A stretch of DNA of 9,842 nt, from contig CANETR010000036.1 of NCBI GenBank assembly GCA_947441325.1, positions 1 to 9,842 of the forward strand. Direction: 5' to 3'. Positions 1 through 7,702 of the stretch are shown piece by piece. Position 1 is the stretch's first letter; the number at the start of each line of letters is the position of its first letter. Source of the stretch: Saprospiraceae bacterium. GTDB taxonomy: Bacteria > Bacteroidota > Bacteroidia > Chitinophagales > Saprospiraceae. The notes under the pieces were generated by a model, which was given only the letters and a program-made list of their open reading frames with translations, ran no database searches and was not told the DNA's origin. The position numbers were made by a program, and so were the translations under genes.

Positions 1-2408
1 GTTATGCCCATATACCAACCATCGGCCTGGAAATTGGTTGTACCTGTTTTTCCGCCATGTTGTGATTTGATGCCTTGAAAACCCGGAGCGCCAGACTGTA
101 CAGCCTGCAACATAGTGCTCATCGTATAAGCATATTTTGGCAGAAGTATGTCTTTTTTAATTTGTTCCGATTCGTCGGTATAAATAACATTACCATTTTT
201 GCCGACAATGCTGCTTACCAGAATAGGTTCGTGATAAAATCCACCATTTGCAAAGAAAGTATAAGCTCCAGTCATTTCAAAAGGAGTAAGGTCGGGCGAG
301 CCAAGACAAATTGCCGGAGATGCAGGCACCTTAGTGGTATCTATTCCAACAGAGTTCAGGAATTTCCGAAAAGGAGCAGTACTCCTAAAGTCCTTCATAA
401 GTTGGGCCGAAACAGAATTGAGTGAAAGACTAAGTGCACGAGTTAATGTCATACGCTGACCACTGTATACTGCATTAGCATTTTTAGGTGTCCAATCTTT
501 TGTAAGTCCAAATTCTCCATAGCCTTTTTCAATTGTTAGTTTCACATCATCCACTTCATAGCAGGGAGAATATCCTCTATCACGTATGGTTAGCCCATAA
601 AGGAATGGCTTGATACTAGACCCTACCTGACGACCCACTTTTTGGTATTCAACCCCAGGTTTTTTCTTATCGGGATGCACATAGAGGGCACCCATACTCA
701 CGTGATCTAACTTGAAATAGTGGTAATCAACTCCACCCACCCAAGCTTTTATGTGACCATTTCTGGGATCTACAGCCAAAGAGCCCGCCTGAATAAACAT
801 TCGATGATAACGAATCGAATCAAAAGGACTCATAGTCGTATCCTTGTCGGAAGCACGCCACTTGTCTTTAACTTTTTTGTATGAAAAAACCTTCATTTTT
901 GTAGGTGTTCTCATGTATTTCATCATCGCCTCATATTCAGCCCTGATTGTTTTCCATTCAGATGATTTTAGAATTGCTCTGAACTTATTGTACTGTTGTT
1001 CACTGATAAAATTGGTTTTTCTCCAGTCTCTCAAAAGAGAGTCACCATCGACTTTTTTGCTATAATTATTCTCTTTGTAAGGATTTTTATTCGCATTTTC
1101 TACCCTAATTAGCCGATAGATATCCACCTCACTCAGGTCATTTTTATCTGCCACATTGAAATAGTTTTGTCTCGTATTAAGCCACCTGTCAGATTCCCAC
1201 AAAAGCTTATTAAAATTGAGCAAACGTATTTCTATTTCTCCTAAACTGCTCTTGTAATCTTTGTAAGTCCAGGGATTCTGTTTAGAAGTACCAATTGGTG
1301 GGTCGGGAAGATTCCAATCGGGCCATTGCTTAAACATGTATTGCTGATGCTGACTGAGATGATCCCAAACTGCCTGCTCCAAATGCTGTTGCATGCGGGA
1401 GTCAATGGTCGTGTATATTTTTAGCCCATCGCGGTACAAGTCGTACTGAGTACCGTCAGCTTTAAGATTTTCAGTACGGGATAGCACGTCTTTGAGGTGT
1501 TCACGCAGATATTCTCTGAAATAAGTAGCCATCCCCTCATTATGATCCTGAATTCTGAAACGAGAGGCATCAATTGGCTGTACCCTAAATTCGTCATATT
1601 GTTGTTTAGTGATATGACCTTTATCCATCATATTTTTCAATACCACTTCCCTACCCTTCATGGCTGTTTTCATGTCACGCCTGAAATTGTACATGGATGG
1701 ATTCTTAAGCATGCGCACCAGCATGGCCGATTCATTTACATCCAAATCGTAAGGATGCTTACCAAAATAGGTTTCAGAGGCAGATCTTATTCCGTGTGCA
1801 TTGTAAAGAAAATCAAACTTATTGAGATACATTGCCAATATCTCCTCTTTGGTGTAGGAACGTTCCAATTTTACAGCTGTTAACCATTCTTTTAACTTGG
1901 TGCTGAAAATGGTGCCATATCTAAATAGAAAAAACATTCCCTTTGTATTTGGTCGGCCAACCAATAATTTTGCCAGCTGTTGAGAAATAGTAGAACCCCC
2001 ACCTGAACTTTCTTTGCGAAGCAATAATGTTTTAACCATTACACGTCCTATTGCCTCAGGGTCGATACCCGAATGTTTATAAAACCTTGCATCCTCAGTT
2101 GCAACAAGGGCCTTAATGACATATGGCGAAATACTGTCATAAGGAACTGGCGTGCGGTTTTCGACATAAAATTTACCCAATAGCACACCATCTGCAGCGT
2201 AAATTTCAGATGCCATGTTTAACTTTGGATTCTCCAATTCTTCGAAGGAAGGAAGCTGAAAAGAGAGGTATATGAAAAACAGAAAAATCAAGCCAATTAG
2301 TGAAAAGAAAATTCTCCAAAACCATTTGATGGTTTTTTTATAAAGAGGCATCTTTAAGTTTCTGATATCCTGCGGGTTTAGGGTTCCGCCGTTTGTTTGT
2401 TGTTCCAT
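1..2408 (-). CDS. Class A penicillin-binding protein (PBP1A-like), 3' end cut by window edge
   Basis: This is a bifunctional peptidoglycan synthase: a glycosyltransferase that polymerises lipid II and a transpeptidase that cross-links stem peptides, anchored in the inner membrane. I translated 802 complete codons without a stop. A short cytoplasmic tail precedes one membrane helix (about residues 29-50). The glycosyltransferase domain follows, with EDARFYKHSG (catalytic Glu105), GGGSTISQQLAKLL (about 136-149) and a KLERSYTKEEILAMYLN helix. The transpeptidase shows all three active-site motifs: SSIK (Ser597, Lys600), SLN (662-664) and KTGTT (787-791). The window ends shortly after KTG, so the C-terminus is missing. 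The start is well fixed, because an in-frame TAG lies directly before the ATG. The linker between the two catalytic domains (about 345-505) looks longer than I remember for relatives, and a further short insertion precedes the SxxK motif. It follows the PorW-like gene on the same strand, with a terminator in between. Confidence 0.95.
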   Translation of the reverse strand, partial: MEQQTNGGTLNPQDIRNLKMPLYKKTIKWFWRIFFSLIGLIFLFFIYLSFQLPSFEELENPKLNMASEIYAADGVLLGKFYVENRTPVPYDSISPYVIKALVATEDARFYKHSGIDPEAIGRVMVKTLLLRKESSGGGSTISQQLAKLLVGRPNTKGMFFLFRYGTIFSTKLKEWLTAVKLERSYTKEEILAMYLNKFDFLYNAHGIRSASETYFGKHPYDLDVNESAMLVRMLKNPSMYNFRRDMKTAMKGREVVLKNMMDKGHITKQQYDEFRVQPIDASRFRIQDHNEGMATYFREYLREHLKDVLSRTENLKADGTQYDLYRDGLKIYTTIDSRMQQHLEQAVWDHLSQHQQYMFKQWPDWNLPDPPIGTSKQNPWTYKDYKSSLGEIEIRLLNFNKLLWESDRWLNTRQNYFNVADKNDLSEVDIYRLIRVENANKNPYKENNYSKKVDGDSLLRDWRKTNFISEQQYNKFRAILKSSEWKTIRAEYEAMMKYMRTPTKMKVFSYKKVKDKWRASDKDTTMSPFDSIRYHRMFIQAGSLAVDPRNGHIKAWVGGVDYHYFKLDHVSMGALYVHPDKKKPGVEYQKVGRQVGSSIKPFLYGLTIRDRGYSPCYEVDDVKLTIEKGYGEFGLTKDWTPKNANAVYSGQRMTLTRALSLSLNSVSAQLMKDFRSTAPFRKFLNSVGIDTTKVPASPAICLGSPDLTPFEMTGAYTFFANGGFYHEPILVSSIVGKNGNVIYTDESEQIKKDILLPKYAYTMSTMLQAVQSGAPGFQGIKSQHGGKTGTTNFQADGWYMGI

Positions 2409-2443
2409 CTAGGATAGTTGTTCAAGGTTTTGTCTTTAACCTA

Positions 2444-2451
2444 CAAATGTA
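2444..2451 (-). promoter_or_regulatory. Possible -7 box for the PBP gene
   Basis: On the minus strand this reads TACATTTG, a match to the Bacteroidota -7 consensus TAnnTTTG. It lies downstream of the intrinsic terminator of the preceding gene and would start transcription roughly 30 nt before the PBP ATG, a sensible position for an independent promoter. I find no TTG at the proper distance for a -33 element, so this is only a moderate call. Confidence 0.4.
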
Positions 2452-2509
2452 GATAATTTTACTGAAAATATCTGTTTTTTGAGGGCACAAAATCAGGTAG
2501 ATGTACTAC

Positions 2510-2537
2510 AAAAAAAAACCGGGTTAGCCCCGGTTTT
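2510..2537 (-). terminator. Intrinsic terminator after the PorW/SprE-like gene
   Basis: Read on the minus strand, AAAACCGGG (2537-2529), a five-base loop GCTAA and CCCGGTTTT (2523-2515) form a perfect 9-bp stem, followed directly by more T residues down to 2510. It begins about 20 bp after the stop codon of the TPR lipoprotein gene and lies about 100 bp before the PBP start. It should end most transcripts of the upstream gene and uncouple the two genes. Confidence 0.85.
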
Positions 2538-2559
2538 CAATATGCTTAGAGAATAATTA

Positions 2560-5499
2560 TCATTTAAAATTCTCGTCGTAAAACTTAATGTAATCGCCAA
2601 AATTCTGTTTTTGAAGAATTTCCCGGTAGTTATTTTGGCCAATAAAATACATTTCGTGCGAGGGCACATCTTTGCCCATGAACTCTGAATTGCCCTCAAC
2701 TGTTTTGAGATACTCGACCGCTTCTGTTCTATCTTTGAATTTGCGGACAATAAGTGTAGGCGATTTGCCATCAAGCATAAGGCTTGATACGTTCAGACGG
2801 AGCAGACTAAAAGTTTTATTGTTAAAATCGGAAATTTTTGCTTTTAGGTCGTTGAGGTTAGTTTTAGCATCATCAAATGCAACTAATACGTAGTGACCTG
2901 TAGCTAAATCGTTGTCAAAGTTGTAGTTACCTTTTATTTCTTTACTTTCCGATTTTACAGGTTGAGGCGTTGGCGTTTTATTATCGGCCTTGTTCCCTTG
3001 AAGCAGGGCAACCATTTCTTTGGCCTTTTTGTCTTCTTCTGTATTTGGATAACTGACCGAAACCGATTTCAGGGCACTAATGTATGGTTCTTGCCCCTGC
3101 ATACCACCTATACACATAGCGGCAAGAATAGCGAAACGGGCTTTCAAAGGATAATTATTGCCAAATTTTTTAGGCAAGCCCTCATAACGTCTGTATGCTT
3201 CTTGAAAATTACCAGCTTTAATCAAGGCATAGCTGTCGTCGTAGTATTGATTTACCTCGGCAATCTGACGCTGTTTCGCATTCAGGTAATTGGGGTCCTT
3301 TAAAGATTTTGCTATGTCGCTATCGGCATAGGCACTCAATATTTTGTCCTTATATGAAGCTGTACAATTGCCATTTTTATCCTCTGTACAAATATTGAAC
3401 ATCAGGAACCAGGCTTCGAGCTCATGCTTGGTTTTGGGATATCGTGCAAAGAGTTTTTCAATAGCATCTGAAGCTCTTTTGTTTTCATCTAGCTTTTCAT
3501 AATAGATATTTCCAACCAAAAATAAAGCAGTTTCTATTTCACCATTCATTTTTTTCTGGCTGGCAGTATCCTGAGGTACTCCCATTTTTTTGAGGTATTC
3601 TTTTACTTCAGATTCTGTCAAAGGCTTTAGCGCATCGTTCGATTCTGCTCCATCATTAGTATTTTTACCTTCTGTTGATGAACGTCTCCAGTTGTCGGTC
3701 CACACACGGTCTCCCCAACGTTTCTGGAAATCGCGTTCTCCTTTTTTAGATGTATTCGGATCGTAGAGTGGGAATTTTGAATTCGTTACTGCAGAGGGAT
3801 TTATCCCCGAATCTGTTGCGGCCTTTGACTTTGCAGCGTTCCGATCAAGTGCATTCTGTGGTTTTTTTGCTGCATCTTCCTCTGTACGAAGCTTCTGCAC
3901 CAGTTCTTTCTGTTTATCGTATGGCCAGGCAGCAATGCTAAGTAGGCTGTCTTTTAATGTAATGGTATTTATATTTTCGGCAAGATCTTTCAATAATAGT
4001 TTTTGGGCAGACACATAGCTATTGCGTTCATCCGATGCCTGAATTGCAGTTGAGCAGGTATCAAAATAAGCATAGGCTTTTACATAATCCTTTCTCTTCC
4101 AAAAAATTTCTGCAAGCATGTAAGCAGCTTCGGTTTTTTGAAAATCATCGGCATTTTGCATGGCCATCTGCAGCGCTACTATTCCGCCATCCTCGTTACC
4201 ACTGTTGAGTTGCATTTTTGCCAATGCAAAATATATCTGGTCCTTATACTCCTCATTTTTTCCGTCACGCAGCATTCGCTTCAGCAATGTCTCGGGATCA
4301 AACTTGCTATTCTCCGCTGCTGCTGCATTGATAGCCATATTCAGACGGGCATTAAATTCCATTTCATATTCAGGATTGGCCTTGGGAACTTTTCTGAAAT
4401 TTTCCATAGCCAACTGATTGTTGCCCTGTTTTTGGTACAACTGTCCGAGCACATAGATAAATCGGGTTTTATTTTTCTTGCGCCGAATCATAGAAATGCC
4501 CTCTTCGAGCGGTTCGATTGCCTTATCGAATTCTTTTTGACGAATATGGCTATATGCTAAAACTGTTAATGCCTGAGCCTTAATTCTTTTTGGTACATCC
4601 GATTTCTCGATTAACAATCTTAGGTAACGGCCAGCATCGTCATAATTGTCCAACTCAATATATGATTTTGCCATCCAAAGCATGGCATCATAGCGCACAG
4701 GGCGATGTTTTAGAAAATATTTCGGTGGTTTAGGACCCTCTTCCTCTTCTGTAACAGCTTCCGGGTTCTTTACATCGGCTGTTTTAGTGTCTTTTTCAGT
4801 TGTTTGTTTAGCTTTTGAGCTATTTGGCTTTTTCTTTTTATTAGATTTTTTCTTCTTTTTCTTTTTAGTATTTTTCTTCTTACTTTTTTTCTTATCCTTT
4901 GAATTTTTAGCCTGCTGTGCTTTGTTGTAAGCTTTCAACTCATCGGGCGACATTTCGCTCAAGGCTTTATTTGTATGATATTTTTCGGTAATGTATTTGA
5001 AAGTTGCCGCTGATTTTTCGAATTCCTTTTTCAGAAATTCTACTCTTCCAACAATAAAATAACTATCATCTGCCCAATTACTCGGGCGATGCAACTCAAT
5101 ATTTATGGCGCACTTTTTAATGGCATTATCGAGCGGAGAACCTGCAGCTGCTGCATTTGGCTGCCCGCCAGTACTATTATTTTTTAGGGGTCCTGATTTG
5201 GGGTCTGTAGCAGGATCGGCCGTTTGATTTTTGTTGGCCTGAGCAGCTGCTACAGTAGGTTTCTCACCAGCAGCATATGGAAACATATGCAATATTTCAT
5301 TGTAATTATCACGGTGCATTTGGGTTTGCGTCTCAAAACCCTTTTGCAGGAGAAGATCGGCATTGTAATAAGCATTATATTGCCCTGTTACATTGTGGTA
5401 AAATTTACCCAATTTGGTGGTCTCTCCCTTTTTGGTGGTACAGGCTACCGAAAAGAGAAAAATTGATACGGCAAAAAATAAAAAAAATCTATTGCTCAT
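2560..5499 (-). CDS. porW: PorW/SprE-like TPR lipoprotein of the type IX secretion system
   Basis: This 979-residue protein has a hydrophobic signal peptide and a lipobox ending SVAC, so lipidation is expected at Cys20. The residues after Cys20 (TTKKGE) lack the acidic surface-export signal of Bacteroidota, so I infer a periplasm-facing lipoprotein. A conserved N-terminal block (KFYHNVTGQYNAYYNA) is typical of the SprE/PorW family. Next come an Ala/Asn/Gln-rich stretch, a very Lys-rich linker (about 200-233), TPR-like helical repeats (about 255-500 and further on), a WGDRVWTDNWR block near 595, more helical repeats, a polar linker and a C-terminal domain from about residue 866 starting GHYVLVAF. 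In Porphyromonas and Flavobacterium this family is needed for T9SS secretion or gliding, and PorW is reported to link the PorK/N ring to the Sov translocon. That role here is by homology. There is no clear Shine-Dalgarno sequence. Length is at the upper end of what I recall, partly because of the Lys-rich linker. Confidence 0.88.
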   Translation of the reverse strand: MSNRFFLFFAVSIFLFSVACTTKKGETTKLGKFYHNVTGQYNAYYNADLLLQKGFETQTQMHRDNYNEILHMFPYAAGEKPTVAAAQANKNQTADPATDPKSGPLKNNSTGGQPNAAAAGSPLDNAIKKCAINIELHRPSNWADDSYFIVGRVEFLKKEFEKSAATFKYITEKYHTNKALSEMSPDELKAYNKAQQAKNSKDKKKSKKKNTKKKKKKKSNKKKKPNSSKAKQTTEKDTKTADVKNPEAVTEEEEGPKPPKYFLKHRPVRYDAMLWMAKSYIELDNYDDAGRYLRLLIEKSDVPKRIKAQALTVLAYSHIRQKEFDKAIEPLEEGISMIRRKKNKTRFIYVLGQLYQKQGNNQLAMENFRKVPKANPEYEMEFNARLNMAINAAAAENSKFDPETLLKRMLRDGKNEEYKDQIYFALAKMQLNSGNEDGGIVALQMAMQNADDFQKTEAAYMLAEIFWKRKDYVKAYAYFDTCSTAIQASDERNSYVSAQKLLLKDLAENINTITLKDSLLSIAAWPYDKQKELVQKLRTEEDAAKKPQNALDRNAAKSKAATDSGINPSAVTNSKFPLYDPNTSKKGERDFQKRWGDRVWTDNWRRSSTEGKNTNDGAESNDALKPLTESEVKEYLKKMGVPQDTASQKKMNGEIETALFLVGNIYYEKLDENKRASDAIEKLFARYPKTKHELEAWFLMFNICTEDKNGNCTASYKDKILSAYADSDIAKSLKDPNYLNAKQRQIAEVNQYYDDSYALIKAGNFQEAYRRYEGLPKKFGNNYPLKARFAILAAMCIGGMQGQEPYISALKSVSVSYPNTEEDKKAKEMVALLQGNKADNKTPTPQPVKSESKEIKGNYNFDNDLATGHYVLVAFDDAKTNLNDLKAKISDFNNKTFSLLRLNVSSLMLDGKSPTLIVRKFKDRTEAVEYLKTVEGNSEFMGKDVPSHEMYFIGQNNYREILQKQNFGDYIKFYDENFK

Positions 5500-5754
5500 G
5501 TTTAATGTCAGTCACTAAAAATTTAATGCCTAGAATATAGTCGAAAAAAATTAGGCAAAAGGAGTTATAAATGTACTACTTTTATTGGTTAAAGTCTTAT
5601 TAATAACGTCGAAAAACCAAATATTGGATAAAAGCGAATGCAAAAATACGCGCTTTGTTTATTATTTTTGCAGTAATGCCTGATAAAAATATTTGAAAAT
5701 GAGGCTGTACCAGTTAATTTTATTCTGATTTGTATAGTGATAAAATAAGATCAA
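5500..5754. other. Divergent intergenic region between the porW-like and M23 genes
   Basis: This 255-bp A+T-rich stretch lies between two genes that point away from each other and must hold both promoters. The strongest structure is the inverted repeat at 5639-5672, annotated separately. A smaller palindrome CCAAATATTGG sits at 5617-5627. A GTCGAAAAA word occurs twice (about 5540 and 5608). I see no small ORF with support and no structured RNA I recognise. Confidence 0.7.
5639..5672. promoter_or_regulatory. Inverted repeat carrying back-to-back promoter-like boxes
   Basis: TGCAAAAATA (5639-5648) and TATTTTTGCA (5663-5672) are perfect 10-bp inverted arms with 14 bp between them. Each arm contains TATTTTTG, a fit to the Bacteroidota -7 consensus TAnnTTTG. 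The right copy (5663-5670) points to the M23 gene and the left copy (5648-5641, minus strand) points to the porW-like gene. Leaders would be about 75 nt and 135 nt. Neither has an obvious TTG -33 element. It could be a paired divergent promoter, an operator for a dimeric regulator, or a chance A/T-rich palindrome. Confidence 0.4.
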
Positions 5755-6669
5755 ATGCCTGAAAAACAGGAATCGAACAAGACAAGCAAGAAAAAAAAGA
5801 GTCTTCCATGGTTTAGGGGGCATCACAGACTTGTTGTAATCAATGACCAGACTTTTCAGGAAGAAAGATCTTGGAAACTAAGTTTAAGAAGCTTAATCCT
5901 AGTGACTTTTGCCCTGTTTTTTGGTATTTCTTTACTTACACTTCTCATTGTAAAATTTACGCCGATGAAGCGGATTGTTTCCTATAATCCCGGAATCAGC
6001 GATAAGGAACTTCGCAAGGAAATGGAAAAACTTTATCGCGATTTAGATTCTCTTGACAGAGAATTGAAAGGGAATATTACATACATAGAAAGTCTAAAAA
6101 AACTTAGCAGTGAATCTTTTGAGTATGAAAAAGATATAAAAAAACCCGAAGCCCCTGCCAAAACAGCAACAAGCAGTACATTCGCAGATATTCCAAAAAA
6201 ATCGGAGGAAAAAAATCAATTATCTGTAAGCGATCAGAATATTATTAGCCAAGGGAATCTCATTCAAGGCGATTTTTTTGATCAAAATTCAAAAATTGAT
6301 AAAAGCAGTTTTGGCAGCCCTGTCAGAGGTGTTGTTTCAGACCGTTTTGCTCCATCGCGCGGACATTATGGTACCGATGTTGTTGCCCCAAAAGGCACGG
6401 TCATCAAAGCCACCAAAAGTGGGACAGTTATTATGTCATCCTGGTCGAGCGACACGGGGCATATGATTGGCATTCAACATCAGGGCAACCTCATAAGCTG
6501 GTACAAACACAACTCTGCCAATTTAAAAAAATTAGGTGACCGAGTAGCTGCAGGTGAGGCAATCGCAATTATTGGCAATAGCGGCGAAATGAGCAATGGC
6601 CCTCATCTTCATTTCGAACTTTGGTACAATGGGCAGGCTGTTGATGCCGAAAAATACATCAATTTTTAA
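5755..6669 (+). CDS. Membrane-anchored M23 (LytM-type) peptidoglycan endopeptidase
   Basis: This 304-residue protein has a Lys-rich cytoplasmic N-terminus, a segment RLVVINDQTF (25-34) that I recognise from many Bacteroidota M23 proteins, one membrane helix (about 43-66), a probable coiled coil (82-118), a polar linker (130-185) and a C-terminal M23 domain. The zinc-site residues are intact: His204 and Asp208 in RGHYGTD, and His284/His286 in HLHFELW; His252 in WYKHNS fits the remaining conserved active-site histidine. It should therefore be an active zinc endopeptidase cutting peptide cross-links in the periplasm, rather than a degenerate EnvC/NlpD-like activator. Specificity cannot be read from sequence. 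The ATG is preceded by an A/G-rich stretch. The next gene starts 15 bp after the stop, so the two are probably co-transcribed. Confidence 0.93.
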   Translation: MPEKQESNKTSKKKKSLPWFRGHHRLVVINDQTFQEERSWKLSLRSLILVTFALFFGISLLTLLIVKFTPMKRIVSYNPGISDKELRKEMEKLYRDLDSLDRELKGNITYIESLKKLSSESFEYEKDIKKPEAPAKTATSSTFADIPKKSEEKNQLSVSDQNIISQGNLIQGDFFDQNSKIDKSSFGSPVRGVVSDRFAPSRGHYGTDVVAPKGTVIKATKSGTVIMSSWSSDTGHMIGIQHQGNLISWYKHNSANLKKLGDRVAAGEAIAIIGNSGEMSNGPHLHFELWYNGQAVDAEKYINF

Positions 6670-6684
6670 ACAGCTTCCCTCGCC

Positions 6685-7392
6685 ATGAATGATAAGATAA
6701 ATTATGCCTTCTTCGTAGATTTATTTAAAGATACTGTCGGCTATGAAAGCGGGATGCTAAAAACCCTGAAAGATTTACTTCGCAAACCCGATATAATTCT
6801 CAAAAGCTTGAATTCGGGAGAAAATACCTATGTTAAGCCAACTAAGTTTTTCCTGAGCTTTTGCGGATATTTTATACTTGTAAACAGCTTTTTCATCGAT
6901 TGGTCGGAAGTTGGAAAAAGACATGATGCCGATTTTAATGCTATGTTTGATGCTGAAGGGGGCTATACAAATTTCAGCTTCCTGATGGATCTGCTTTTTT
7001 CTAAAGTATTTGTTCCGGTCACAATGTTTTTCTGTATTGTAAAACTTCTATTGGTGCTGAAACTTTCCAAAAAACTTGATGTTTCTGTACGAGATCATAT
7101 TGCAATTGTGTTCTACACCGCTTCGCTTGGTACAATTTTTACTTTCGCAGTGGGTTTAACCCTGGCTTTTCTTCCTTTTATTTATGGCATGGCAATCAAT
7201 TTACTGGCTATTTTTATCATTTTTCTTGCGCCCAAAAAATTTATCCAATTAAAATCTGCAGATTCCTTCTTGCCTGAAGCAGGCAAAGAACTACTCAAAA
7301 TTCACAAAAAAGCTGATTTAATTTTGGGTTTTATAATAATGGCCGTGGTAATATTCTATGTTTTAATTGGGGAAAAATATTTTGCGCTATAA
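6685..7392 (+). CDS. Five-helix inner-membrane protein, DUF3667-like
   Basis: This 235-residue protein has five likely membrane helices at about 53-71, 106-126, 138-162, 164-182 and 211-228, with an N-terminal amphipathic region. The N-terminal pattern, a phrase like TLKDLLRKPDIILKSL followed by YVKPTKFFLS, resembles DUF3667 proteins, which are common in Bacteroidota and have no established function. The Cys-containing N-terminal ribbon found in many DUF3667 members is absent, so this would be a short form; a Yip1-like membrane protein is an alternative. It starts 15 bp behind the M23 gene with no promoter in the gap, suggesting an operon. No terminator is obvious after its stop. Confidence 0.8.
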   Translation: MNDKINYAFFVDLFKDTVGYESGMLKTLKDLLRKPDIILKSLNSGENTYVKPTKFFLSFCGYFILVNSFFIDWSEVGKRHDADFNAMFDAEGGYTNFSFLMDLLFSKVFVPVTMFFCIVKLLLVLKLSKKLDVSVRDHIAIVFYTASLGTIFTFAVGLTLAFLPFIYGMAINLLAIFIIFLAPKKFIQLKSADSFLPEAGKELLKIHKKADLILGFIIMAVVIFYVLIGEKYFAL

Positions 7393-7492
7393 GATTGTAT
7401 CACGCATAAAGTCATTTATTAGAAAACTGGCTCCGAATTAACATTAGAAATTTATAGCATTATTCCAAAGATAAATGACCACTGCCGATTAC

Positions 7493-7558
7493 CTCCATCG
7501 GAGCGGTTTGTTCTTAGCCGCCAGGCAACAATGGGTTTTAGCCACAGCGTGGTGACCT
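7493..7558 (+). repeat. Composite REP-like hairpin repeat, copy 1
   Basis: This 66-bp unit is built of CTCC-ATC-GGAG (7493-7503), a TTGTTCTTAGCCG box whose GCC can pair with GGC and whose TTGTT can pair with AACAA (7508-7531), and CCAC-AGC-GTGG (7542-7552) followed by TGACCT. It is nearly identical to copy 3 from CGGTTTG onward and similar to copy 2. It lies upstream of the nuclease gene. Confidence 0.85.
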
Positions 7559-7647
7559 AAATTGAATGTTTTTTATTATGCCCAAGTAACGTGGAATAAT
7601 ATTCAATAATGAGCAGGCCAGACAAAGCAATTATTTTCAAATCAGAC

Positions 7648-7678
7648 TTGCATCTCATCTTCAAAAACGTTAACTTTG
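7648..7678 (+). promoter_or_regulatory. Promoter of the Rpn-family nuclease gene
   Basis: A TTG at 7648-7650 and TAACTTTG at 7671-7678 match the Bacteroidota sigma-ABfA type -33 and -7 elements (TTG and TAnnTTTG) with a 20-bp spacer. Transcription would begin near 7684, giving a short leader of about 20 nt before the ATG at 7703. This position also argues against the upstream TTG codon at 7676 as a start, since it lies inside the -7 box. Confidence 0.65.
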
Positions 7679-7702
7679 TATGACATACTAAAAAAAACAA
7701 AT

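Larger units (their letters stand above)
7393..7702. other. Intergenic region before the Rpn-family nuclease gene
   Basis: No gene is visible in these 310 bases. The first 100 bases hold nothing I can name. A composite hairpin repeat follows (7493-7558), then ATTGAAT (7561-7567) and ATTCAAT (7601-7607), which could pair across a 33-base gap, and finally the promoter of the nuclease gene (7648-7678). Confidence 0.7.

Noticed and set aside
75..425. Plus-strand open frame of 116 codons
   Set aside because: It lies wholly opposite the PBP gene, which has all catalytic motifs in its own frame; the plus-strand product resembles nothing and has no start context.
1497..1883. Plus-strand open frame of 128 codons
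   Set aside because: Antisense to the glycosyltransferase part of the PBP; shadow of the real gene.
2493..2774. Minus-strand open frame of 93 codons overlapping the end of the PorW-like gene
   Set aside because: It lies in another frame of the same strand, runs through the terminator hairpin and has no separate start signals.
4138..4560. Plus-strand open frame of 140 codons, with a second overlapping one at 4160-4417
   Set aside because: Both are antisense to the TPR part of the PorW-like gene, with compositions typical of antisense frames.
4800..4905. Programmed frameshifting at A tracts of the lysine-rich linker
   Set aside because: The main frame continues for more than 700 codons with family-typical sequence, and no alternative frame product is evident; the tracts are explained by lysine codons.
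7676..7702. Nine-codon N-terminal extension of the nuclease from a TTG codon
   Set aside because: The TTG lies inside the TAACTTTG -7 box, and the family's usual N-terminus begins at ATG 7703.
7393..7702. Terminator after the DUF3667-like gene
   Set aside because: No GC-rich stem with a following T run was found near the stop; the first hairpin is 100 bp away and belongs to the repeat family.
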